Origin: Chloroflexota bacterium
GTDB taxonomy: Bacteria; Chloroflexota; Chloroflexia; Thermomicrobiales; JADLAZ01
Reading direction: 5' to 3'
Length of the DNA: 16,484 bases
Assembly: GCA_020849725.1 (NCBI GenBank)
Contig: JADLAZ010000041.1
Span: 1-16,484, forward strand
In this document: positions 7,636 to 13,936 of the stretch, piece after piece
Numbering within the stretch: position 1 is the first letter of the stretch
Layout of the letters: each line of letters starts with the position of its first letter
Notes under the pieces: model-generated
Database searches by the model: none
What the model saw: only the letters and a program-made list of their open reading frames with translations
Told to the model about the DNA's origin: nothing
Made by a program: the position numbers and the translations under genes

Positions 7636-8958
7636 TCAGAGATCACCGGCGCCTGGAGCATCGATCGGCGCCGCCGGCTGCGCTGCGCGTCGCTCGGCCA
7701 GCAGCAGCGTCGCCAGTGCCGCCGCCACCAGCGCCAGACCGTACAGGTAGGCGCCGGAGTAGACCAGCCGGCTGAGCGTGCCGCCACCGCGATTGTAGGC
7801 GAAATCCAGCCAGGGCATTGCAAAGTAGCCGGCGGCCACCAGCGCCAGTGGCGCCCACCAGCGGGCGCGGCCGGGAGCGCCCCAGGCCGCTTGATCACCC
7901 AGCAGCGCCAGCGCCGGCAGCAGTGCGACGTAGTGAATGTCCTCGCTCAACGGCGCAATCAGCAAGATCAGCGCCACCGTCAGGCTGAATTCGGCCATCG
8001 CACGCGCGCCAGTTGTCGCGCGGCCCGACAGGCATCGCCACCACAGCGCCAGCGCCGCTCCCGTCATGAGCAGCCAGAGCGCCACGGCCAGCGCCGGACT
8101 GGCCAGCAGCGGCGTGTGTCGCGGCCCGCCGGCGAACGCCCTCAGCAGCCAGCCGCGCAGCGACTGATTGCTCGGGTAGCTCGGGTACTCGCCACCGGAG
8201 AAGTAGGCCGCGATGGCCAGCCAGTCGGCCAGGGAGGCGCCACCGAGCGCCAGCAGTGGCCCCAGGCCGAGCGCCAGCCCGGTGATGGCCGCGATGACGA
8301 GCGTCGACCAGCGCCGCTTCCGCAGGAAGAACAGGCCGTAGAGCGCCAGCGTCGGCTTGATGGCCACGGCCAGGCCCAGCGCCAGCCCCGCGAGCCAGTC
8401 GCGCCCGCGCACGTGCGCCAGCAGCGACAGCGTCGTGCCCAGCACCAGCAGCAGGTCCACCTGGCCGTAGCGGATGCTGAGCAGCACGGGCACGCTGGCG
8501 AGCGCGGGTACGGCCAGCGCCGCGAGCGTCTCTGGCCGCGGCGGTCGCCCCAGCGCCAGCGCCACCGCGCCCAACGCACCAACGGCAGCCAGCGCCAGCA
8601 GCGCCAACCAGACGTCGCCGGCTTTGCCGATATCGAGTGTCGCCGCTAACGGCGACACCAGCATCGCCAGCAGCGGTGGATAGACGTACTGACCGTCAGT
8701 GTCGACCCAGAAATCGTAACTGTCGCGCTCCAGCAGGAGGCGACCCTCTGCGTAGATGTCGCGGCCGGCCAGCAGGTTGGTGGCCGCCCGATAGTAGGCG
8801 TGCCAGTCAGCCAGCACATTCTGGGCGCGGCTGACCTCGTCAAGCAACACGAGAGCCGCCAGCGCCAGCGCCAGCACGGCGACCACCCGAAACCCCTGGG
8901 CCACGGCGGGTGCGGCGTGCGGTCCCAACCCCGGGCCGGCATCTGAATCGTTCGTCAC
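7636..8958 (-). CDS. GT87-type (DUF2029) membrane mannosyltransferase
   Basis: The 440-residue polytopic membrane protein carries the signature of glycosyltransferase family 87, polyprenol-phosphate-sugar dependent enzymes that add mannose or other hexoses to lipids or glycans outside the membrane. Visible motifs are DWHAYYRAATNLLAGRDIY after the first helix (W52 region), YVYPPLLAMLVSPLA, IRYGQVDLLLVLG, VAIKPTLALYGLFFLRKRRW and SNQSLRG. About ten membrane helices are predicted. The GTG at 8958 follows GAGAGG with a 4-base spacer. The C terminus is Ala-rich and non-conserved. It lies 87 bases downstream of the dienelactone hydrolase gene on the same strand. The acceptor and donor sugars cannot be told from the sequence. 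Confidence 0.82.
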   Translation of the reverse strand: MTNDSDAGPGLGPHAAPAVAQGFRVVAVLALALAALVLLDEVSRAQNVLADWHAYYRAATNLLAGRDIYAEGRLLLERDSYDFWVDTDGQYVYPPLLAMLVSPLAATLDIGKAGDVWLALLALAAVGALGAVALALGRPPRPETLAALAVPALASVPVLLSIRYGQVDLLLVLGTTLSLLAHVRGRDWLAGLALGLAVAIKPTLALYGLFFLRKRRWSTLVIAAITGLALGLGPLLALGGASLADWLAIAAYFSGGEYPSYPSNQSLRGWLLRAFAGGPRHTPLLASPALAVALWLLMTGAALALWWRCLSGRATTGARAMAEFSLTVALILLIAPLSEDIHYVALLPALALLGDQAAWGAPGRARWWAPLALVAAGYFAMPWLDFAYNRGGGTLSRLVYSGAYLYGLALVAAALATLLLAERRAAQPAAPIDAPGAGDL

Positions 8959-9045
8959 GTCGCCTCTCGGGTCACGATCGAAGGCGATGCCAGCCCGCGT
9001 GGCGAGGCGACATCGCCGTGCCGGAGCGCCGTCGGCCCGACGTTC
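8959..9045 (-). other. Intergenic region with 12-bp palindrome
   Basis: These 87 bases separate two minus-strand genes. The gap contains GGCGA-CA-TCGCC at 9006-9017, a near-perfect palindrome of uncertain meaning. No promoter or T-tailed terminator is visible. Confidence 0.3.
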
Positions 9046-10173
9046 CTACATCTTGAGATACTTGTCGAACCAGGCGATGGTCATGGCCCACGCCTCCTTC
9101 GCCGCGTCGGCGTTGAAAGCAGCGCCGGTGTCGTTGTGGAACGCGTGGCCGACGCCGGGGAAGATCTTGATCTGGTGGGTGATGTTGGCCTCCTTGAGCG
9201 CCTTCTCCAGATCGGGAATGCCGGCGTTGATGCGCGTGTCCGTCTCGCCGTAGATCGCCAGCACCGGTCCCTTGATGTTCTTGACTTGATCGAGCGCCGG
9301 CGCCGGTCCATAGTAGGGCACGGACGCCTTGACCTCCGGCGCCTGGGTGGCGAGCCGCCAGGTCTGGCCGCCGCCCCAGCAGAAGCCGGTCACACCCAGC
9401 CGGTCGGCCTGGGCGCCCTCCAACTTCTGCGCGTGGGCGATGAACGCCTTCAGGTCTGCGATGACTTCCTCCGGCTTGAGTTGCCCGATGGCGCCGGACG
9501 CCTGGGCCGGGTCGGTGAACTTGGCCGTGCCACCGGCGCGCGAGAGCAGGTCCGGCCCGATCGCGATGTAGCCGGCCTTGGCCGCCCGCCGGACAACGTC
9601 CTGGATGTGCTCGGTCAGGCCGCGGTTCTCGTGGATGACGAGGACGACCGGCCGCGGGCCAGCGCCGGCAGGCCGCGCCAGGTAGCCCGTGAGCTTGACC
9701 TCGCCGGTCACGTCGATCATGCCGGCGCCGGTAATGGCCGGGTCGGTTGGCGAGACGGTCACCGGGTTGGGCGTGGGCTTGGCCGCCGCTGCCGGAGTGC
9801 CGGCCGCGGATGTCCCACCGGCGGCTGGCGCCGTAGTCGCGGCGGCATTGGCGGCAGCCGGCTTCGTCGCCGCGGTCGTCGCGCTCGTCGGTGCGGTCGT
9901 GGCCGCGGTCGGCGCGGCGGCAGGCGCACTGGTGGGCGCGGCAACCGTCGGCTTGGCTATTTCGGTCGGCTTGGGGACGGCGGTCGGTACGACCGTCGGC
10001 GAGGCCGCTGGCGCACCGCAGGCCGCCAGAATCGATGCTGCCGCCGCACCACTCCCAAGGATCAGCGTCAACTGGCGAAGCGCCTGCCGCCGCGACAGGT
10101 GGCCGTCCTGGTACTCCTCCACGAACTCGTCGACCAGATACTGCTGCATGTCGTTCAACGGCTGCGCGGGCAA
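9046..10173 (-). CDS. Exported lipoprotein dienelactone hydrolase
   Basis: The 375-residue alpha/beta hydrolase belongs to the dienelactone hydrolase (carboxymethylenebutenolidase) family. The catalytic triad is C265 (GFCWGGGQ), D312 (GETDTRI) and H343 (GVGHAFHND); E182 (VIHENRGL) is the family's activating glutamate. The N terminus has a 25-residue cytoplasmic segment, a twin-arginine motif SRRQALRQL (27-35), a hydrophobic stretch and a lipobox ILAA-C52, so Tat export and lipid anchoring are predicted. Residues 55-145 are a low-complexity Ala/Thr/Pro linker that would hold the enzyme away from the membrane. The start is TTG at 10173, set by AAGGAGG 5 bases upstream; an ATG at 10149 has no such site. 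The substrate is unknown, possibly a lactone or ester. The triad is intact, so it is probably active. Confidence 0.9.
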   Translation of the reverse strand: MPAQPLNDMQQYLVDEFVEEYQDGHLSRRQALRQLTLILGSGAAAASILAACGAPAASPTVVPTAVPKPTEIAKPTVAAPTSAPAAAPTAATTAPTSATTAATKPAAANAAATTAPAAGGTSAAGTPAAAAKPTPNPVTVSPTDPAITGAGMIDVTGEVKLTGYLARPAGAGPRPVVLVIHENRGLTEHIQDVVRRAAKAGYIAIGPDLLSRAGGTAKFTDPAQASGAIGQLKPEEVIADLKAFIAHAQKLEGAQADRLGVTGFCWGGGQTWRLATQAPEVKASVPYYGPAPALDQVKNIKGPVLAIYGETDTRINAGIPDLEKALKEANITHQIKIFPGVGHAFHNDTGAAFNADAAKEAWAMTIAWFDKYLKM

Positions 10174-10287
10174 CGTCGCCTCCTTCTTTCAGAAAACTGG
10201 TCCAGTGAGTCTAGTTCATATTAGGGCCAGCGGGCCAGTTTGGATCTCCGCTGGGCGATCCAGTGTCCCGTCAGGCGTGCGTCGCAT
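10174..10287 (-). promoter_or_regulatory. Leader/promoter region of dienelactone hydrolase gene
   Basis: This AT-richer stretch holds a TAATAT/TATGAA sequence on the minus strand near 10215-10225, a possible -10, without a good -35. It also holds an 11-bp palindrome ACTGG-T-CCAGT at 10196-10206, just upstream of the ribosome binding site. A shorter 5-bp repeat, GGATC/GATCC, lies at 10242-10261. Promoter position is uncertain. Confidence 0.3.
10179..10185 (-). promoter_or_regulatory. Shine-Dalgarno AAGGAGG selecting a TTG start
   Basis: A 7-base anti-16S match lies 5 bases before a TTG codon. It supports TTG as the dienelactone hydrolase start over the ATG eight codons further in. Confidence 0.8.
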
Positions 10288-10399
10288 TGTAGGGGCACCC
10301 CTTGTGGGTGCCCGGCGGGTGCCCGGCGGGTGCCCGGCCGGGGCGCACCGACCCACCGTGGCTGCGCCGCCCCGGGCACCCACAAGGGGTGCCCCTACA
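10288..10399. repeat. 112-bp inverted-repeat element with tandem 11-mers
   Basis: Two perfect 28-base arms in inverted orientation, at 10288-10315 (TGTAGGGGCACCCC...) and 10372-10399 (...GGGGTGCCCCTACA), enclose 56 bases. Each arm is itself partly self-complementary (GGGGCACC...GGTGCCC). Three tandem copies of GGGTGCCCGGC occupy 10306-10338, the first inside the left arm. No coding capacity or clear target-site duplication is seen. The element lies downstream of the cytidine deaminase stop and could act as its terminator in RNA form. It resembles miniature, non-autonomous dispersed repeats of GC-rich genomes. Confidence 0.85.
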
Positions 10400-10435
10400 T
10401 CACGTACACCAGAGCGGATGGTGCTTGACCGACCA

Positions 10436-10843
10436 CTAGCCGATGTCGGCCGGGCCGAACGCGTGCGGCAACAGGGCGCTGACCGTCGTCACCAGCGGCG
10501 GACCAGCGGCCGGGCCGCCGGCACAGTAGACTCGGGCCGCCGGCGCTAGCTCGACCAGCCACTGGCGGCACGCGCCGCACGGTGCGGTCGCTGTCGGCCC
10601 GTCCGTGGCGACGGCTATGGCCAGAATGTCGCCTAGGGCATGGCCCTCCTGGAAGGCACGCGCCAGCGCCACTCGCTCGGCGCACAGCGTCAGGCCATAC
10701 GACGCATTCTCAAGGTTCGCGCCGCCGATGATCGCGCCCGACCGCGTGCGCACGGCCGCGCCCACCGCGAACCGGGAATAGGGCACATAGGCCCACTGCC
10801 GCGCCACACGCGCCGCCGTGATCAGTTCATCCTGCTCCGCCAT
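10436..10843 (-). CDS. cdd: Cytidine deaminase
   Basis: The 135-residue zinc-dependent deaminase converts cytidine or deoxycytidine to uridine in pyrimidine salvage. Zinc ligands and the proton shuttle are C54-A-E56 (LTLCAERVA) and C89-x2-C92 (APCGACRQW). NLENASYG (43-50) forms the substrate-binding loop and FAVGAAV precedes it. Length equals the small homotetrameric type. The ATG at 10843 has GGAGG 6 bases upstream. A longer frame from 10906 would add a non-homologous extension. It is on the same strand as the dienelactone hydrolase but separated from it by the inverted-repeat element, so it is probably an independent transcript. Confidence 0.95.
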   Translation of the reverse strand: MAEQDELITAARVARQWAYVPYSRFAVGAAVRTRSGAIIGGANLENASYGLTLCAERVALARAFQEGHALGDILAIAVATDGPTATAPCGACRQWLVELAPAARVYCAGGPAAGPPLVTTVSALLPHAFGPADIG

Positions 10844-11043
10844 TCGGTCCCTCCTCGCTGCCATCAGCAGCCACCTATCGCTATCGAGGGTAAAACCAGT
10901 GCCCATGCGTCACGTTATCAGAGTGCGTCGCTGTGTGGCATGGCGCCGGTCGTCGGTGAGTGGCCGAATGACTGCTCTGTCCGAGGTGTCGCGCTCGTGG
11001 CCGCCTGTGTCGACCGGCCGAGCGCCCATCGCAGGAGGGATCC
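10844..11043. other. Divergent intergenic region, cdd and secreted paralog A
   Basis: These 200 bases lie between two divergent genes and must hold both promoters. AGGAGG lies 5 bases before the plus-strand ATG and GAGGAGGG precedes the cdd ATG. I could not find a -35/-10 pair with acceptable spacing on either strand; the AT-richer part is around 10885-10925. Confidence 0.4.
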
Positions 11044-12297
11044 ATGGCGTACCGCGTGTTCCGGCAACTGGGCCTGCTGATCGTGAGCCTGATGCTGCTG
11101 ACGCCCCTGCTGGCCGCGCACGGGGTCAGCGCGCAGACGACCACCGGCGGCCGCTACTTCGCCGACGATGCCTTCCGTCGCATCTGGGAGCGGAACGATC
11201 GCCCTGTCGAGCAAGTCCAGACTGACCGCAGTTGGACCTGGGGACCGAACTCTCCCTTCAATGGCAGTGAGCAGTACAAGCAATCGCCCTATGGGCGGCG
11301 TCTCGTCCAGTACTTCGACAAGGCGCGGATGGAGATCAACAACCCCAACAAGGACAAGGACGACTTCGACTACGTGACGAACGGGCTGCTTGTGCGCGAG
11401 ATGGTCAGTGGCAACGTCTCGCTCGGCGACAACCCCGACGAGATCGAGAAGCGCACGTCGTCGATCGAGCCGGTGGCCGGCGACCCCTCGAACGTCAATG
11501 ACCTCGGGCCGACGTACGCTAGTTTCAAGGAGATCGCCTCGCTGAACAGCGACCACCCGGCGCAGAACCGGATCGGTCAGGCGGTGCGGCAGACCTTCAA
11601 CCGCCGCAGCCAGATCGGCGAGTTGCCGACCGAGCAGGCGGCGCTGGCGACCTACTCCAAGATCGCCGTCTTCGAGCCGATCTTGAAGCACAACATCCCG
11701 GATAAGTTCTGGACATTCATCACGCAGACCGGCCCAGTCTGGGAGAATAACCGGTTGGCGCCCCAGGGCTCGCTGTTTCCACGCTGGGAGTTCTTCATGG
11801 GACTGCCGGTCACCGAGCCGTACTGGGTGCGCACGAAGGTCGGTGGCATCGAGCGCTGGGCGATGGTGCAACTGTTCGAGCGCCGCGTGCTGACCTACAC
11901 GCCCACCAATCGACCCGGCTTCGAGGTCGAGATGGGCAACGCCGGGCAGCACTACTACAAGTGGCGCTACGAGCTGAATGACAGCGGCACAACCGTTGAG
12001 CCAGGCGACGACGGCTCGCGGCCGAAGATCATGGAGTTGGAGCGATCGGCACTCACCGCCACGTCGGCGCGCATCCAGTGGACGACGAACATTGCCGCCA
12101 CCAGCCGGGTCGAGTACGGCACGACCCAGGACCTTGGCACCAACATCGGTCAGACCAGCGCCTACCTCACCGAGCATGACGTGCTGATCGATCGGTTGTT
12201 GCCAGCCACCGTCTACTACTATCGCGTCATGTCGCGCGACCAGAACGGCCGCATCGTCGACGACTCCATTCACTCCTTCAAGACGCTGCCGTCCTGA
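11044..12297 (+). CDS. Secreted protein, paralog A, with C-terminal Fn3-like domain
   Basis: The 417-residue exported protein has a Sec signal peptide (MAYRVFRQLG, then a hydrophobic core, cleavage probably after GVSA at residue 30). Residues 38-310 form a module I cannot name. It has SWTWGPNSPF (63-72), RLVQYFDKARMEI (86-98), TNGLLVREMVSG (112-123), GLPVTEPYW (253-261), VQLFERRVLTYTPTN (275-289) and VEMGNAGQHYYKW (295-307). The same motifs occur in the same order in the gene at 13937-15580. Residues 327-415 look like a fibronectin type III/purple acid phosphatase N-domain (ARIQWTTNIAATSRVEYGT, PATVYYYRVMSRD). There is no membrane anchor, so it is probably extracellular. No catalytic residues are evident. 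The start is supported by AGGAGG 5 bases upstream. Confidence 0.85.
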   Translation: MAYRVFRQLGLLIVSLMLLTPLLAAHGVSAQTTTGGRYFADDAFRRIWERNDRPVEQVQTDRSWTWGPNSPFNGSEQYKQSPYGRRLVQYFDKARMEINNPNKDKDDFDYVTNGLLVREMVSGNVSLGDNPDEIEKRTSSIEPVAGDPSNVNDLGPTYASFKEIASLNSDHPAQNRIGQAVRQTFNRRSQIGELPTEQAALATYSKIAVFEPILKHNIPDKFWTFITQTGPVWENNRLAPQGSLFPRWEFFMGLPVTEPYWVRTKVGGIERWAMVQLFERRVLTYTPTNRPGFEVEMGNAGQHYYKWRYELNDSGTTVEPGDDGSRPKIMELERSALTATSARIQWTTNIAATSRVEYGTTQDLGTNIGQTSAYLTEHDVLIDRLLPATVYYYRVMSRDQNGRIVDDSIHSFKTLPS

Positions 12298-12337
12298 CGG
12301 AGCGCGGCCGTCGGCTGAAGTCGCCGTCCAAGATGAT

Positions 12338-12379
12338 AAGCAGAGCGCCCCGGCCGCTTTTCGCCGGGGCGCTCTGCTT
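12338..12379. terminator. 17-bp-stem hairpin terminator
   Basis: A perfect 17-base inverted repeat (12338-12354 and 12363-12379) closes an 8-base loop CGCTTTTC, 40 bases after the paralog A stop. The stem core is AGAGCGCCCCGGC. The tail on the plus strand is only CTTGTTCC, a poor T run, but the AA/TT ends of the stem help. It also lies 147 bases beyond the stop of the converging protease gene and may end both transcripts. Confidence 0.75.
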
Positions 12380-12436
12380 GTTCCAGCACCGGCACTCTGG
12401 CCGCGCCGGCCATCCCTCGCCCTCTACCGAAGCGCG

Positions 12437-12496
12437 CATGGGAATAGCATACTTCGTATTGCGTAGCGTAGGGATGGTTCGCGAGCCGCCCCTACG
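12437..12496. repeat. TAGGG-type palindromic repeat with adjacent short hairpin
   Basis: Positions 12467-12496 form a 30-base imperfect palindrome, CGTAGGG...TTCGCGA...CCCCTACG, with one mismatch and two G-T pairs. Immediately upstream, GCATAC-TTC-GTATTGC (12447-12462) is a weak second hairpin. The ends (GTAGGG/CCCCTAC) resemble those of the 112-bp element at 10288. It is non-coding and lies between convergent genes. It is consistent with a REP- or MITE-like dispersed repeat. Confidence 0.6.
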
Positions 12497-12526
12497 GTGG
12501 CCTGGGCATCCCGTCTGGGCTTCAGT

Positions 12527-13795
12527 TTAGCTGCTGGCAGCGATCAGTTGCTTGGCAGCGTTGATCGGGATGGCGAAGAAGACTCCCTGGGCGTTGCGCA
12601 GTCCGGCGAAGTTGACGCCAACCACGCGGCCGGCGGCATCGAGGAGCGGGCCGCCGGAGTTGCCCGGATTGAGGCTGGCGTCCATCTGGATGACGTCGGT
12701 CGTGTAGGCGCCGGATAGATTGACGCGGGCGCGGCTGATGATGCCGCGCGTGGCGCTCAGGTCGACGCCCAGCACATTCGACAGCGGGTAGCCGAGCGCC
12801 ACGACTTCATCGCCCTGCCGGACTGCATCTGAGTCGCCGAGCGGCAGCACCGGCAGGCCGCCACCGCCCTCGGCTTTCACCACCGCCAGGTCGAGGCCGC
12901 CGTCAGCCTTCACCAGCTTTCCCGGAAAGCGGCGCCCGTCCGGCAATGAGATGACGATGGAGCGCGCGTCACGCACGACGTGCTCGTTCGTCAGCACACG
13001 GCCGTCGGCCGAGATAACGAGGCCGGTGCCGCTGCTGAAGCCGCGTGGTGTGTCCACCAGCAGGAAGGCCACGCCGGAGCGTGCCGCGGCAATCAGGTCG
13101 GCCCGCGCCGCCTGGGCGGCCGGCGCGGGCGCGGGTGCGGGCGTCGGCAGCGGGGCGACAATCACTGATCGCTCCGGCAGGCGCGCCAGCGGGCGCGCGC
13201 CAGGGAAGCGCTGACCAAACAGATCACCGGCGCGTCGCAGCCGCGCGCCGGCATCCTCCATCTGCTGCATCGCGTCCAGCTGCCGGCTCTGATCACCAGC
13301 GATGTAGGCCGCCAGCAGCCGGGCGACGCCATCGGCGGCCTGCTCGGTTGCCCCGACCAGGAGTCCATTCACCTCTTCCAGGTTCGGCGGCGGGGTCAGC
13401 TTGATCGCTTCCTCGCGGATCGCCTTCAGCTCGGCGCCGCGCTCGGCCAGGCGCGTCTGGAACAGATCGCGATCAATTATGCCCTGGCGGTGGTCGTCGA
13501 TGATCCGGTTCGCGTCCGTCACCGCAGCGGCCAACTTGGCCGAGACCGCGCCACTGCCGCGCGCGTACTCGACCGACTTCGCGTCCGCCGTCGGCGTCGG
13601 CCGGGCGCCGCCGGTCGCCGGGTTGGTCGGAGTCACGCGCAGAGCGGTGTTCGTAGCGGCAATAGCCGCCTGAACGGTCCCGTAGACGTCAATCTCAGGC
13701 TCAGCATTGCGCTGGCAGCCCGCCAGCCCCAGCCCGAGGACGGCCGTCAGCGCCAGACAGCTCCATCGACATCGCCCGCCAGACCGGGTGGCCAT
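12527..13795 (-). CDS. Lipoprotein trypsin-like serine protease (DegP-type catalytic domain)
   Basis: The 422-residue S1-family protease is predicted to be membrane anchored on the outside. A lipoprotein signal ends in LAG-C27. Residues about 75-205 form a helical, coiled-coil-like domain (NRIIDDHRQG, LAERGAELKAIREEAIK), followed by a Pro/Ala linker (about 215-228). The C-terminal protease domain carries the triad H272 (LTNEHVV), D302 (GGLDLAVVK) and S380 (LNPGNSGGPL). There is no PDZ domain, unlike DegP/HtrA. All three catalytic residues are present. The ATG at 13795 has GAGG 6 bases upstream; GTG at 13825 is less likely. It follows paralog B on the same strand after 141 bases and may be co-expressed. 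Its substrate is unknown; envelope quality control or processing of the neighbouring secreted proteins is possible. Confidence 0.88.
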   Translation of the reverse strand: MATRSGGRCRWSCLALTAVLGLGLAGCQRNAEPEIDVYGTVQAAIAATNTALRVTPTNPATGGARPTPTADAKSVEYARGSGAVSAKLAAAVTDANRIIDDHRQGIIDRDLFQTRLAERGAELKAIREEAIKLTPPPNLEEVNGLLVGATEQAADGVARLLAAYIAGDQSRQLDAMQQMEDAGARLRRAGDLFGQRFPGARPLARLPERSVIVAPLPTPAPAPAPAAQAARADLIAAARSGVAFLLVDTPRGFSSGTGLVISADGRVLTNEHVVRDARSIVISLPDGRRFPGKLVKADGGLDLAVVKAEGGGGLPVLPLGDSDAVRQGDEVVALGYPLSNVLGVDLSATRGIISRARVNLSGAYTTDVIQMDASLNPGNSGGPLLDAAGRVVGVNFAGLRNAQGVFFAIPINAAKQLIAASS

Positions 13796-13936
13796 CGCTG
13801 ACCTCGCAGATAGGCCGCGTGTCACTCGTCAATCGAAGGCCATTATGCCCGCACTGAGCCTACCAGGCGTACGGTTCTCGGGCGTTGATCGTTTCATCGT
13901 CCAGTGCTCTGAGGTGGTCACACACCGGGTGGACGG
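13796..13936 (-). promoter_or_regulatory. Gap between paralog B and protease, possible -10
   Basis: The 141-base gap contains CATAAT on the minus strand (13847-13842), 5 of 6 matches to a -10, but no good -35 at 16-18 bases. A TTGACG further downstream has no -10 at usable spacing. A separate protease promoter is possible but not shown. No T-tailed terminator for paralog B is visible. Confidence 0.25.

Noticed and set aside
10306..10338. Three 11-base tandem repeats considered as a short CRISPR or iteron set
   Set aside because: The copies are directly adjacent with no spacers and there are no cas or rep genes nearby. They fit better as part of the inverted-repeat element.
10918..12273. A 451-codon minus-strand open frame opposite secreted paralog A; similar frames at 4131-5432, 7624-8649, 9136-10224 and 14957-16111
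   Set aside because: Their extent follows the real genes on the other strand and the composition is that of GC-rich antisense reading. None has family motifs or a matching ribosome binding site.
12447..12462. A loxP-like ACTTCGTAT sequence
   Set aside because: Only one short arm resembles loxP, there is no second 13-bp arm with an 8-bp spacer and no recombinase gene. A chance likeness within a weak hairpin is more probable.
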